NCBI RefSeq assembly: GCF_001613445.1
Contig: NZ_BDCJ01000004.1
Coordinates: forward strand, 170,316-234,315
Origin: Nocardia grenadensis NBRC 108939
GTDB taxonomy: Bacteria; Actinomycetota; Actinomycetes; Mycobacteriales; Mycobacteriaceae
DNA length: 64,000 nucleotides
Reading direction: 5' to 3'
Positions 1 to 8,093 of the stretch are shown here, in pieces; the first letter of the stretch is position 1, and each line of letters opens with the position of its first letter. The position numbers and the translations under genes were made by a program. The notes beneath the pieces are model-generated. The model worked only from the letters and a program-made list of their open reading frames with translations. It was not told the origin of the DNA and searched no databases.

Positions 1-309
1 TACTTCGGCGCCGACGAATCGGCGGGCCGCGCGGGGGCGGCCTATTTCGTGACCACCTGCCACGCCCCCGTCGTCTACGCCCGGGCGCACGGCCTGCACC
101 GGGTACACCTGTCGACGTCGGCGCTGGAGGCGAAGGTACGCCGGGGCGCCACTGTCGAACCGCTCGCGGCCGTCGTCCTCCTGGACCGGGACCGCTTGCA
201 CCCGCACACCGTCGAGGCGCACAACCGCAAATTCGCGGCCGGCCACCGCGACAGGTTCAGTGACTATGCCGCACTCCTCGACCCCCGATGGCTCGACTTC
301 ATCGACTGA
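1..309 (+). CDS. GNAT-fold (FemAB-like, DUF482-type) protein, 3' part only
   Basis: The reading frame is open from the first base and ends in TGA, so only the last 102 residues of a longer protein are visible. The sequence AYFVTTCHAPVVYARAHG followed by a stretch with HLSTSALEAKVRRGA resembles the C-terminal part of the GNAT/FemAB-like proteins annotated as peptidogalycan biosynthesis or DUF482, where a helix of the form AKxxRGA follows an acyl-CoA-binding fold. The first in-frame ATG-like start inside the window (GTG at 49) is internal. The next gene begins 15 bases downstream on the same strand, so the two may be co-transcribed. The family call is from motif resemblance only. Confidence 0.55.
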   Translation, partial: YFGADESAGRAGAAYFVTTCHAPVVYARAHGLHRVHLSTSALEAKVRRGATVEPLAAVVLLDRDRLHPHTVEAHNRKFAAGHRDRFSDYAALLDPRWLDFID

Positions 310-324
310 CCGGACAGGACAACG

Positions 325-1221
325 ATGCTGCACCTCGTCTACCGATTCGCCCCCACTCCCAAGGCTCGGGCCGACCTCACCGCCTTCTGGCGCTGGATCG
401 CCGACCGCCAGCTCTGGTTCTACGACGGGCTGGACATGGTCCTGGATACGACCTGGCACACCGTCACCATCGGCGATCACGTGCACTGCCTCGAACACAA
501 GGTCACCTTCGCCGACGAAGCGGCCTGGGGCCGCTACCGCCGGGAAGTGCACCGGCGGGCCACAGATCCGGAGTGGGAGCGGCGCCGGACCGGCCAGGAC
601 GAGTGGTACGACATCATCGATTCCAGGATCCTGTCGGATCCGCCGATCCCCGTCCCGCTCCCGGGCCGCGACACAGCCCGATCCACCGCTGCCGATGAAG
701 TTTTCCGCTCCGCGTCCGAGCGCAGCCGGTACCTGCTCGACCGGGCACGGTTCTGCACACTCGCCACCGAGGGGCCGGACGGGCCGTGGGCCGCCACGGT
801 GAATTTCGTGGCGCGGCACCGGCCGCTACAGCTGGTCTGGTATTCGCTGCGTGAGGCCGAGCATTCCGTGAACCTCACCGCGCGGCCGCGGGTTTCGGGA
901 ACGATGTTCGTCACCGGACTGTCGGGTGCCGAGGCACCCGCCGGGATCCCGATCGACGGCGCCCAGTTCGTCGGCAGCTGCCGGGAGGTCGGCGCCGCGG
1001 AGCTACCGGAGTTCTACGAGTACTACTACGTGACGAACTTTCCCGATGCCGGCGAGCGCGCCCGGTGGGCGCTGCCCATCGATACGTTCCGGGGTGACGG
1101 CCCGCGCCGCTTCTACCGGCTCGAGATCGAACGCTGGTGGCTCTACGATGCCCAGCGCTGGACGGTCGACAAACACGACCGGCGTTTCGAAGTCGGTCTG
1201 TCCGAGATCACCGCGCCCTAG
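325..1221 (+). CDS. Two-part protein with C-terminal pyridoxamine-phosphate-oxidase-like (PPOX) fold
   Basis: This 298-residue protein has two parts. Residues about 1-115 look like a small alpha/beta unit of the NIPSNAP/dimeric-barrel kind, rich in W, H and Y. Residues about 130-298 look like an FMN-binding split barrel of the PPOX family: RARFCTLATEGPDGPWAATV is the usual first strand pair, with a later LVWYSLREAEHSVNL segment. Such proteins bind FMN, F420 or haem and reduce or sense small molecules; the substrate cannot be read here. The ATG has AGGA 5 bases upstream. The fusion of these two parts is less common than a stand-alone PPOX. The C-terminal assignment is moderately sure, the N-terminal one weak. 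Confidence 0.6.
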   Translation: MLHLVYRFAPTPKARADLTAFWRWIADRQLWFYDGLDMVLDTTWHTVTIGDHVHCLEHKVTFADEAAWGRYRREVHRRATDPEWERRRTGQDEWYDIIDSRILSDPPIPVPLPGRDTARSTAADEVFRSASERSRYLLDRARFCTLATEGPDGPWAATVNFVARHRPLQLVWYSLREAEHSVNLTARPRVSGTMFVTGLSGAEAPAGIPIDGAQFVGSCREVGAAELPEFYEYYYVTNFPDAGERARWALPIDTFRGDGPRRFYRLEIERWWLYDAQRWTVDKHDRRFEVGLSEITAP

Positions 1222-1617
1222 GCGCAGCACGCGGGGCGCGAATCTCCGCGCTCCGCTCGCTGCCACGGCTACGCGGTCGCCGGTGCCTCCACCTGCGCAG
1301 AGAAAGCGCAGCCGGAAAACCGAGGGACGGAATCGTGGGGATTTCTACATTCTTCCGCGGTGTCGGATCGACTGCCGGGGCCGAGCTCACCGATATGGCC
1401 GACATATCGACCGTAGCCGGGGTGCCGTACCGAGATCGCGGCCGTTCCGGAGGCGATGACAATGGCGGCCGGTCCGGTGACGCCGAGGGCGCGTATCCGG
1501 CCGACCGCACCCGGTAAGCGCTCCTGAACAGATATCGACGGTGCAGGTCACGTATCGGATATATATAACGAATTCGACCGGACTGTCGCCTCGGGCGCGG
1601 ATCCGTAGCATCGTGAC
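1222..1617. other. Intergenic region, probable promoter for the dehydrogenase
   Basis: No convincing gene is seen. The 1530-1590 part is distinctly AT-richer (a run of alternating TA near 1557-1568) and probably carries the promoter of the downstream dehydrogenase. No clear operator was found. Confidence 0.4.
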
Positions 1618-3000
1618 ATGAGTACTTATGTGACGACGAACCCGACCACAGGTACTACCGAAAAAGAATTCCCGGGTCTGCCCGACGACCAGATTTCCGT
1701 CGTCGCCGAACGAGCGGCCGAGGGATTCGAGGAATGGCGCCGCACCCCGGTGGCCGAACGAGCCCGGGCGCTGGCGCGCACCGCGGATCTCTACGAGGAA
1801 CGCGCGACCGAGCTGGCCGCGGCCATTACGAAGGAAATGGGTAAACCGGCGCGGGAGGCGGCCGAGGAGGTACAACTCGCCGCCGATATCTACCGCTGGT
1901 ACGCCGAGCACGGTCCCGACCTGCTGACCACCGAGCAGCTCGACCCCCAGGGCGCCGAGGAATCGGTCATCCAGACCTTGCCGATCGGGCCGCTCGTCGG
2001 CGTGATGCCGTGGAACTACCCCTACTATCAGGTGGCGCGCTTCGCCGCGCCGAACCTGCTGCTGGGTAATTCGATCATCCTGAAGCACGCCTCGATCTGC
2101 GCGGCCTCGTCGAAACTCATGGCCGATGTGCTGCACGACGCGTCGGTCCCGGAGAACGCGTATATCAATGTGTACGCGAGTTCGGGGCAGATCGCCGAAC
2201 TGCTGGCGCATCCGGCGATCCGCGGGGTGTCGTTGACCGGTAGTGAGCGAGCAGGCGCCGCGGTCGCGACCGAGGCAGCGAAGAATCTGAAGAAATCGGT
2301 ACTCGAACTCGGCGGTTCCGATCCATTCATTCTGCTCGACACCGAAGATATGGCCGAAACGGTCCGCGTCGCCGCCCGGGCACGCCTGTCCAATGCCGGT
2401 CAGGCGTGCAATTCGCCGAAGCGCTTCATCATCCTGGACGATCTCTACGACGACTTCGTCGACGGGCTGGTGGCCGAGTTCGAACGCGCGGTCGTCGGCG
2501 ATCCAACAGACCCGGAGACCCAGGTGGGGCCATTGTCGTCGGTCACCGCCCGCGATACCGTCGCGGACCAGATCGGCACCGCCGTGCAGCAGGGCGCGAG
2601 CCTGCACACCGGCGGCAAGCCGTTGGACGGCGACGGCGCGTTCCTCACACCCGCCGTCCTCACCGGTATCACCCCGGAGATGAACGCGTACTCGGAAGAG
2701 GTCTTCGGCCCCGCCGCGATGGTCTACCGGGTGTCCTCGGTCGACGAAGCGGTACGCCTGGCCAACGATGTGGAATTCGGCCTGAGCGGGTCGGTGTGGA
2801 GCACCGATACCGCACGAGCCGCCGAAGTCGCCGATCGGCTCGAGGTCGGGATGGCATACATCAACGAACACGGGACGACACTGCCCGGGCTGCCGTTCGG
2901 CGGCGTGCACCGGTCCGGTTACGGTCGTGAGCTGGGGCGCTGGGGAATGGGCGAGTTCGTCAACGCGAAGCTCCGGCGCATCTCGGCCCACCCCCACTAG
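1618..3000 (+). CDS. NAD(P)-dependent aldehyde dehydrogenase, succinate-semialdehyde dehydrogenase type
   Basis: This 460-residue cytosolic enzyme would oxidise an aldehyde, probably succinate semialdehyde, to the acid with NAD(P). Full-length aldehyde dehydrogenase signatures are visible: PWNYP around residue 133 (the oxyanion Asn), Lys156 in IILKHAS for cofactor binding, LTGSERAG near 207, the general-base Glu230 in LELGGSDPF, the catalytic Cys264 in GQACNSPKR, and EEVFGPAA near the C-terminus. Length matches GabD-like enzymes of mycobacteria and Nocardia. ATG was chosen because the family begins a few residues before the conserved TTNPTTG. A possible partner, an MDMPI-like gene, starts 3 bases after its stop. 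Exact substrate is inferred. Confidence 0.85.
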   Translation: MSTYVTTNPTTGTTEKEFPGLPDDQISVVAERAAEGFEEWRRTPVAERARALARTADLYEERATELAAAITKEMGKPAREAAEEVQLAADIYRWYAEHGPDLLTTEQLDPQGAEESVIQTLPIGPLVGVMPWNYPYYQVARFAAPNLLLGNSIILKHASICAASSKLMADVLHDASVPENAYINVYASSGQIAELLAHPAIRGVSLTGSERAGAAVATEAAKNLKKSVLELGGSDPFILLDTEDMAETVRVAARARLSNAGQACNSPKRFIILDDLYDDFVDGLVAEFERAVVGDPTDPETQVGPLSSVTARDTVADQIGTAVQQGASLHTGGKPLDGDGAFLTPAVLTGITPEMNAYSEEVFGPAAMVYRVSSVDEAVRLANDVEFGLSGSVWSTDTARAAEVADRLEVGMAYINEHGTTLPGLPFGGVHRSGYGRELGRWGMGEFVNAKLRRISAHPH

Positions 3001-3002
3001 AT

Positions 3003-3572
3003 GTGATGTCCAGGGAGGTTGGTCAGTCTCGAGTGCTCATCGATCTGCTCGCCCACCTGGGCCCTGAACTGGATCGGGTGTGGGCGGTGACAGCGGATCT
3101 CGCCGGACCGGCGCGGCTGAACGTGTCGTGGGCCGGGTCCGATACCAGTCCGGCCTGGCTCGATATCGCCCGGGAGTACACCGAGTTCTGGGTCCATCAG
3201 CAGCAGATCCGCGATGCGGTGTCCCGGCAGGGGGCCGACGAGGTCGCGCTGATGCGCCCCGTGCTCGTGACTTTTCTGCACGCGGTGCCCTGGGCGCTCC
3301 GCGATCGAGTCCGGGCCCGCGGGACATCGGTGCGTTTCGAGATCACCGGTCCGGCGGGCGGTAACTGGTCGGTGACGTCCGACGGAACGAGGTGGGATCT
3401 GATCGCGGCGCGGCCCGAGGAGCCCGCCGCGGTCGTTCGTATGGACCAGGACGTGGTCTGGCGGCTGGCGACTCGCGGGATCACCGTCGAGGAGGCGCGG
3501 CGGCGCTCCGAACTTCGGGGCGACCCGGAACTGACCGAATCGGCGACGACGCTGCTCGCCGTGGTCGCCTGA
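3003..3572 (+). CDS. Maleylpyruvate-isomerase-like (MDMPI/DinB family) protein, short form
   Basis: The protein has 189 residues and contains REYTEFWVHQQQIRDAV near residues 58-74, the hallmark of the actinobacterial TIGR03083/MDMPI family whose members act with mycothiol or bind metal through a DinB four-helix domain. The C-terminal half with SVRFEITGPAGGNWSV matches the family's C-terminal domain. Typical members have about 250 residues; here the N-terminal helices with the usual GWTVRDVxAHL motif are missing, so metal binding may be lost. Start is GTG 3003 or ATG 3006, directly after the dehydrogenase stop, suggesting co-transcription. It may be a divergent short member or an N-terminally deleted gene. 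Confidence 0.6.
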   Translation: MMSREVGQSRVLIDLLAHLGPELDRVWAVTADLAGPARLNVSWAGSDTSPAWLDIAREYTEFWVHQQQIRDAVSRQGADEVALMRPVLVTFLHAVPWALRDRVRARGTSVRFEITGPAGGNWSVTSDGTRWDLIAARPEEPAAVVRMDQDVVWRLATRGITVEEARRRSELRGDPELTESATTLLAVVA

Positions 3573-3618
3573 GTCGGCGCCCGGCGGACAGCGCAGGCCG
3601 GGCCGGATTGGGCAGCCC

Positions 3619-3843
3619 GTGGTGGTCGGTCCGGGGTCAGAAGCGGCGTTCCGCGCTCGGTGTGGAGAGATACGTGTTGTTCGTGACGGACTACAGCACC
3701 CCGGTGGGTTACTTCATGGCCACCCGTCACCCCGCGGCTGGTTCTTCATCGGCTCCTCTCGCGGCCGTCGGCGGCGCTGGTGCAGCAGGAAGACCTGCGG
3801 CAACCAGGCCAAAGCGGCCCGCTACCGCTCCTCGCATCCGTGA
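3619..3843 (+). pseudogene. Remnant of a CGNR zinc-finger transcription factor
   Basis: The C-terminal part of this frame reads GWFFIGSSRGRRRRWCSRKT followed by CGNQAKAARYR and a stop, which closely copies the C-terminal CGNR zinc finger (GWLFxDxSRNxxRRWCSMxxCGNRAKARRYR). The first Cys pair expected before GWFF is replaced by HPSPR, and the N-terminal ABATE domain of about 120 residues is absent. It therefore looks like a decayed regulator. The exact left boundary is uncertain; only about 3700-3843 resembles the family. Confidence 0.55.
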
Positions 3844-3913
3844 TGCCATCGACCGCGACCGCAATCCGTTGAAACCGGCATGAACTCCGGGCTGCGGCCG
3901 TCGGAGCGGCTGC

Positions 3914-4396
3914 TCACCGAGGTCCGGCCTCGCGCAGTCGGTCGGCGAGCCGGGCCAGCACCGGCCGCTGGCCGGTGCTCAGCTTGTCGTGGGCGGTGGT
4001 CAGATCGAACCATTCGGCCCGATCGACCTCGGGAAACGTCCGGTATTCGCCCGACCGCGGCGGCCACTCCATTTCGAAAGTCCCCGGCACCACCCGAGCC
4101 GGATCGAGGTCGCCCTCGACCGCCCACACCGTCACCTGCTTCTTACCCCGCCCGCTGCCGTACCGCACCTCGCCCAGCGCGATCCACTCCCCGTCGGGCA
4201 CCGGCACACCCAGCTCCTCGTCGAATTCGCGACCGGCGGCGGCGCGGGCGTCCTCGGTCTCCGGCTCGTACTCACCCTTGGGGATCGACCAGGCCCCCGA
4301 ATCCTTACGCGCCCAGAGCGGCCCGCCCATATGCCCCAGCAGCACGTGCACCTCCGGCTCACGACGAAACAGCAGGACTCCCGCGCTGTACTTCAT
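3914..4396 (-). CDS. Nudix hydrolase
   Basis: This protein of about 160 residues hydrolyses a nucleoside-diphosphate-linked compound. It shows the Nudix box as PKGEYEPETEDARAAAGREF followed by DEELGV, matching G-x(5-6)-E-x7-REUxEExGU with one extra residue in the first loop; the RE..EE carboxylates that bind Mg are intact. The N-terminal KYSAGVLLFRR and the later QVTVWAVEGD strand fit the family of stand-alone Nudix proteins with AGVLLFR starts. ATG at 4396 was chosen over an upstream GTG at 4420 because MKYSAG is the usual N-terminus. The substrate is not predictable. Confidence 0.85.
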   Translation of the reverse strand: MKYSAGVLLFRREPEVHVLLGHMGGPLWARKDSGAWSIPKGEYEPETEDARAAAGREFDEELGVPVPDGEWIALGEVRYGSGRGKKQVTVWAVEGDLDPARVVPGTFEMEWPPRSGEYRTFPEVDRAEWFDLTTAHDKLSTGQRPVLARLADRLREAGPR

Positions 4397-4475
4397 GGCG
4401 TGCAGTCTGCCGGACTCCACGCCGGCGGCGAGAATTACCGAGAACGAGACCGGCCCGGGCCTGTCGGCTCCCCGG

Positions 4476-4877
4476 TCACTGCGGGGTGACGGGCCATTTC
4501 AGCGCCGTGAGCAGTTTCGCGCGGTCCTCGGGCGAACCGGTCCACTTCTCGTCGTCCTCGACGATATCGGTCAGGGCGCGGAACACCACGTCCAGCAGCC
4601 CCGGGAACCGGGCCTGCAGATCCGCGTAGCGCAGGCGCATCACCCGGGTGCGTCCGGTGACCGTCGTCCGGGTGATGCCCGCTTCGCGTAGGACCCGGTA
4701 GTGGTGCGAGAGCGTGGACTTGTGCAGGTCGATGTGCCGGCCGAGTTCGCCGCAGTTCTCACCCTCGTCGGCGGCCAGGCAGGCCACCAGTTGGAGCCGG
4801 ATCGGGTCGGACAGCGCGTGCATGACCGCCGCCAGCTCGAGGTCGGCGGTATCCGGGTGCGACAACTCGGCGGGCAC
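4476..4877 (-). CDS. ArsR-family winged-helix repressor
   Basis: This DNA-binding repressor has about 133 residues. ALSDPIRLQLVACLA and the HTH segment LGRHIDLHKSTLSHHYRVLR, followed by GITRTTVTGRTRVMRLR as the wing, are typical of ArsR/SmtB proteins. No metal-binding CxC motif is seen near the recognition helix, so it may sense an organic ligand. GTG at 4877 is preferred over TTG at 4895 because GGGAGG lies 7 bases before it. It is divergent from the imine-reductase-like gene, and the short shared region contains a perfect palindrome that is the likely operator for both genes. Confidence 0.85.
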   Translation of the reverse strand: MPAELSHPDTADLELAAVMHALSDPIRLQLVACLAADEGENCGELGRHIDLHKSTLSHHYRVLREAGITRTTVTGRTRVMRLRYADLQARFPGLLDVVFRALTDIVEDDEKWTGSPEDRAKLLTALKWPVTPQ

Positions 4878-4918
4878 GAACGCGCCTCCCTCCAATGCTT
4901 GACAGTTTGAGAATCATA

Positions 4919-4933
4919 CAACAATCATTGTTG
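4919..4933. promoter_or_regulatory. Palindromic operator candidate for the ArsR repressor
   Basis: The sequence CAACAATCATTGTTG is a perfect inverted repeat with 7-base arms around one central C. It lies in an unusually AT-rich 66-base gap between the divergent ArsR and reductase genes. A TTGACA hexamer lies just upstream (4899-4904, + strand). Repressor binding here would block the reductase promoter; this is inference. Confidence 0.55.
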
Positions 4934-4961
4934 GACGTTATTCAAACAATCAGGAGGCAGC

Positions 4962-5843
4962 ATGTCCGGCGAAGCACGCACACCCGTCGCGGTTCTGGGG
5001 CTGGGATCCATGGGTTCGGCGATCGCGCAAACTTTTCTGACAGCCGGGCATCCGACGGTCGTGTGGAACCGCACCGGGGCGAAGGCCGGCGCACTGGTCG
5101 AGTTCGGCGCCATCCGCGCGTCGTCGGCGGTCGCGGCCGTCGCGGACGCTCCTCTTGTCGTCGTCTCACTGCTCGACGACGACGCGGTGGGCGCGGCATT
5201 GCGCGACGCGGGTCCGCGGCTGCGCGGGCGGGTGCTGGTGAACCTCACCTCCACGACTCCCGAGCAGTCGAGGAGGCGTGCCGAATGGGCCGGTCACCAC
5301 GGTGCCGAGTACGTGGACGGTGCCGTCATGGCGGTGCCGCAGGGCATCGGTACACAAGATGCGCTGCTGCTGTACTCGGGCTCCGAAAGTGGTTATCGCA
5401 CAGCGGAACCGGTACTGCGCACGCTCGCCGGACAGGGCACCTACCTGGGCGCGGACCCCGGACGCGCGGCCGCGTTCGACGCCGCGCTGGTGTCGGTGTT
5501 CTGGCTCTCGTTCTTCGGTGTGTCCCTGGGCCTCGCACTCGCCGCGGCCGAAGGGATCGAGGGCAGTGAACTCGTCCCGTTCACACCCGCCGTGGTCTCG
5601 CTGCTGCCCGATATGGCGGCGCAGACCGCCGCGCAGGTCGAGGCCGGGCACTATCCCGGTGACGACACATCCATTTCATCGGCCTATACCGCCTTCACCA
5701 CACTCCGCGACGTGATCGCGCGCCACGGGATCGACACCGGCGTGCTCGACGCGACGGGCGAGGTCTTCCGGCGCGCGCTGGCGGCGGGTCACGGGGCCGA
5801 GGGACTCGCCCGTCTGGTCCCGGTACTCGCCGGCAACCGCTGA
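4962..5843 (+). CDS. NAD(P)-dependent reductase of the 6PGDH/imine-reductase-like family
   Basis: This 293-residue protein has an N-terminal Rossmann fold starting VAVLGLGSMGSA (residues 9-20) with WNRT at 35-38, a feature of NADPH-preferring beta-hydroxyacid dehydrogenase relatives. The LVNLTSTTP segment near 92-100 and the C-terminal helical dimerisation domain with AAFDAALVSVFW (Asp173 in the usual catalytic position of imine reductases) favour the imine-reductase-like branch over 6-phosphogluconate dehydrogenase. It probably reduces a C=N or C=O bond. AGGAGG 4 bases before the ATG is a strong ribosome site. It is divergent from an ArsR gene and is likely de-repressed by that regulator's ligand. 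Confidence 0.8.
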   Translation: MSGEARTPVAVLGLGSMGSAIAQTFLTAGHPTVVWNRTGAKAGALVEFGAIRASSAVAAVADAPLVVVSLLDDDAVGAALRDAGPRLRGRVLVNLTSTTPEQSRRRAEWAGHHGAEYVDGAVMAVPQGIGTQDALLLYSGSESGYRTAEPVLRTLAGQGTYLGADPGRAAAFDAALVSVFWLSFFGVSLGLALAAAEGIEGSELVPFTPAVVSLLPDMAAQTAAQVEAGHYPGDDTSISSAYTAFTTLRDVIARHGIDTGVLDATGEVFRRALAAGHGAEGLARLVPVLAGNR

Positions 5844-6184
5844 CGGTTCACGCGGGCCCCGGCGTCGAACGACATTCGAGCACCGGCCACCGCCCGAGCC
5901 CTTCCGGGTAGTGCGGCCACTGCGGGCTCGGAACCACCGCCGCGCACCGGACCGAAACCGGGCGCGATCACCGGCCTCGGACCGGAGCGGGGACGCGGGC
6001 CCGAGGATCGATACCCTGACCGGCGGCCCGGGCGCGCTTCGAATGTCGGGAACTTCGCCGGAGGGCTGCGGGTTCTCCCGGTCCGCTGCCGCGGCATCGG
6101 CGGAGCCGGTTTCGTGGCGCTGACGACCAGCGCGGCCCGCCCCCGGACCGAAACCCGTCCGGCCACCCGGCCGGGTGCGCCGGA
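5844..6184. other. Intergenic region between convergent genes
   Basis: Very GC-rich sequence between the reductase and the convergent CBS gene. No gene, RNA or clear terminator hairpin with a T-tract could be supported. Confidence 0.4.
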
Positions 6185-6637
6185 TCAGGTCGCCGGGGGC
6201 TGGGCCGGCATCGGCAACTGCTGCTCGCAGACGTGTCCCACGAATTCGCCCGTCGTGGCCGCGGGCAGGTGTCGCGCGATATCGGCCTCGGTGACGATCC
6301 CGATCAGGCGGCCGCCCTCGGTCACCGGGAGCCGACGCAACTGGTACCGCTCCATCATCGACAGCGCGTCGGCCACGTCGATATCGGCGGCCGTGGTATG
6401 CAATTCGTCGGCCTGAGCGAACTCTCCGGCGGTGGAGGTCGCCGGATTGCGGCCGAGAGCCACACAGTTCACCACGATGTCCCGGTCGGTGACGATCCCG
6501 ACCGGCCGCCCTTCGCCGTCACAGATCGGCAGGGCGCCCACATCGCGCTGCCGCATCTGCTCGGCAGCGGTGGCCATGGTGTCCCGCACGCCGATGCACA
6601 CCACTGCCGGATGCATGATGTCACGCACTGTGGTCAT
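6185..6637 (-). CDS. Tandem CBS-domain protein
   Basis: This protein of about 150 residues consists almost only of two CBS domains that form a Bateman module and bind adenine nucleotides. The first begins VRDIMHPAVVCIG and ends with VGIVTDRDIV; the second contains ADALSMMERYQLRRLPV and LIGIVTEADIA. The GIVTxxDI motifs are the ribose/phosphate-contacting segments. Stand-alone CBS pairs of this kind in mycobacteria are linked to stress or hypoxia. ATG 6637 has AGGAGG 4 bases upstream, so it is preferred over the upstream in-frame ATG. It lies 68 bases downstream of the DUF3303 gene on the same strand, probably one transcript. Confidence 0.85.
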   Translation of the reverse strand: MTTVRDIMHPAVVCIGVRDTMATAAEQMRQRDVGALPICDGEGRPVGIVTDRDIVVNCVALGRNPATSTAGEFAQADELHTTAADIDVADALSMMERYQLRRLPVTEGGRLIGIVTEADIARHLPAATTGEFVGHVCEQQLPMPAQPPAT

Positions 6638-6705
6638 ACTTCCTCCTGGTTCCGAGGTCGTTACCTGTTGTTCGTTCATCACGCTCCGGCGGCGCCGGCG
6701 TGGCA

Positions 6706-7008
6706 CTACCCGATCGACTCCTGGAAGGTCACGCCCTCCTGGAACGCCTGCGCGACGTCGGCGAAATCGGCGACCGGGTAGACCTGGTATTCGGCGATCA
6801 CGCCGAGTTTCTGGGGACCGTCGAGCAGGTCCATCTGGTTGTCGGTCTCGATCGCCACGAATCCGCCGGTGCCGTCGAGCAGGCCGACCATCTGGTGGTG
6901 GGTCACGCCATCGGCCGGTTTCCAGCTTCCGAACACTTGCAATGCCCGCTGAATACTCGCCTCGTTCGCCGCTGCGGAGCCGTTCCAACGATACGTCCAG
7001 GAAACCAC
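6706..7008 (-). CDS. DUF3303 family small protein (probable 1-base deletion at the start)
   Basis: The protein reads VVSWTYRWNGSAAANEASIQ and later GGFVAIETDNQMDLLDGP and YQVYPVADF, matching the small DUF3303 family (about 95-105 residues, dimeric ferredoxin-like fold, function unknown). In this frame the only nearby start is GTG at 7008. A good ribosome site (GGGAGG, 7021-7026) precedes an ATG at 7016 that is one base out of frame: ATGAATACGTGG would read M-x-Y-V-V-S-W, the family's normal N-terminus, if one base were restored. So the gene may be frameshifted by a recent mutation or a sequencing error, or translated from the GTG. It is upstream of the CBS gene. Confidence 0.65.
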   Translation of the reverse strand: MVSWTYRWNGSAAANEASIQRALQVFGSWKPADGVTHHQMVGLLDGTGGFVAIETDNQMDLLDGPQKLGVIAEYQVYPVADFADVAQAFQEGVTFQESIG

Positions 7009-7016
7009 GTATTCAT

Positions 7017-7669
7017 CGTTCCTCCCAGAGATGTTCCGAAGATGTTGTTCTCGTGCCGCGCGGCCCGCCCGGAAATGCCGGACCACCGGCGCGACCGCCG
7101 GATCACCTCTTCTCGACGGCCTGCCCCGGCCCTTTCACACCGTCGCCGTGATACCGCTGCGGACGGCCTGCGCGACGGCCGGATGGGCGAGGTATTCGGG
7201 GGCCGGACCGGGTGGCGGTGGAGCGACTCCGGTCCAGCCACGCCGTACAGAGCCGGCCGCGAAGAGTCAGTCGCGCATATCCGCCGTCACCGCAGTCCGG
7301 CCGGGTGGGTGTCACGCCGCCGTCACCGCGACCGGCTCGGTGGCGCGGAGCCTCCGCGCCCCTGTTCTCCCCCTCGGCCGGGCCGGCGCCGAAGCTGCCG
7401 GACACGGGGAAGAAGACATCGCGCTGTACGGGCGCGCAGTCGGCACCGGCCCGTACCGGCGGGCGCGCGAGCAGGCCGGCCAGCTGGGGTGAGGGTGGCA
7501 CGCCGAGCTCCCGCGGGATCAACCGGTGGACCGAAATGGTCCGTGCCCGTCCGCTCGGCTTGCGCACGGGCTCGGGCGCGCGACTCTACTGCCGTACGAC
7601 CGGCACCGCGCGGTACCGGTCCATGCCACCGCCTATGCAGCGATCGACATCCCCGGGCGGGCCGCCGCC
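7017..7669. other. Intergenic region of about 650 bases with no supportable gene
   Basis: Several overlapping open frames run through this stretch on both strands but none has a recognisable domain, a good ribosome site or a plausible composition. The part near 7017-7060 holds the upstream region of the DUF3303-CBS pair. Confidence 0.35.
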
Positions 7670-7873
7670 TTACGCGGCCGATAGGGACGCCAGAAAACAG
7701 GGCAGGGTCGGTGGGTACTGCATGGTGCAGACGAGGCCGGCCTCCGTGGCAGCGTTCTCTCGTTGCGTCACCACGGGCTGCTCGAGCGGCAGGGCCCGAG
7801 ACGGAACCGCGATGGCGAGAGGAGCCGCCGAGAGGAGAACGGCGAGAATTCCGCCGCGAACAGCATTGCGCAC
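7670..7873 (-). CDS. Small secreted protein of unknown function
   Basis: This 67-residue frame starts at GTG with AAAGGA upstream and encodes a signal peptide: basic RNAVR, hydrophobic GGILAVLLSAAPLAIAV, then a probable cleavage after SRA. The mature part is only about 42 residues and has two Cys (VCTMQY and LPCFL) that could form a disulphide. No family is recognised. Small secreted proteins with this layout are common in Nocardia and mycobacteria. The signal peptide is the main evidence that this is a real gene; the surrounding region is otherwise empty. Confidence 0.5.
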   Translation of the reverse strand: MRNAVRGGILAVLLSAAPLAIAVPSRALPLEQPVVTQRENAATEAGLVCTMQYPPTLPCFLASLSAA

Positions 7874-8093
7874 GATGTTTCCTTTCCGAGTGACATCCCG
7901 ACCCACACATGTTCCAGTGTGCCGGAGTCGGCCCGCCCGTCCGGCAGACCTGTGCCGGCACCGCACGGATTGCGGCACCGGCTTCGGGGAACTCCTGGAC
8001 AACCGACTACATCCGAACGAACAGCTTCCGGTGGTCAGCCGCCCGATTGTGCGGCACGACCGGGGCGTCACCCGAACAGCAGGAGGTGTTGCG

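Noticed and set aside
1387..2997. 536-codon open frame on the minus strand
   Set aside because: It is the mirror of the aldehyde dehydrogenase in GC-rich DNA, with no recognisable domain.
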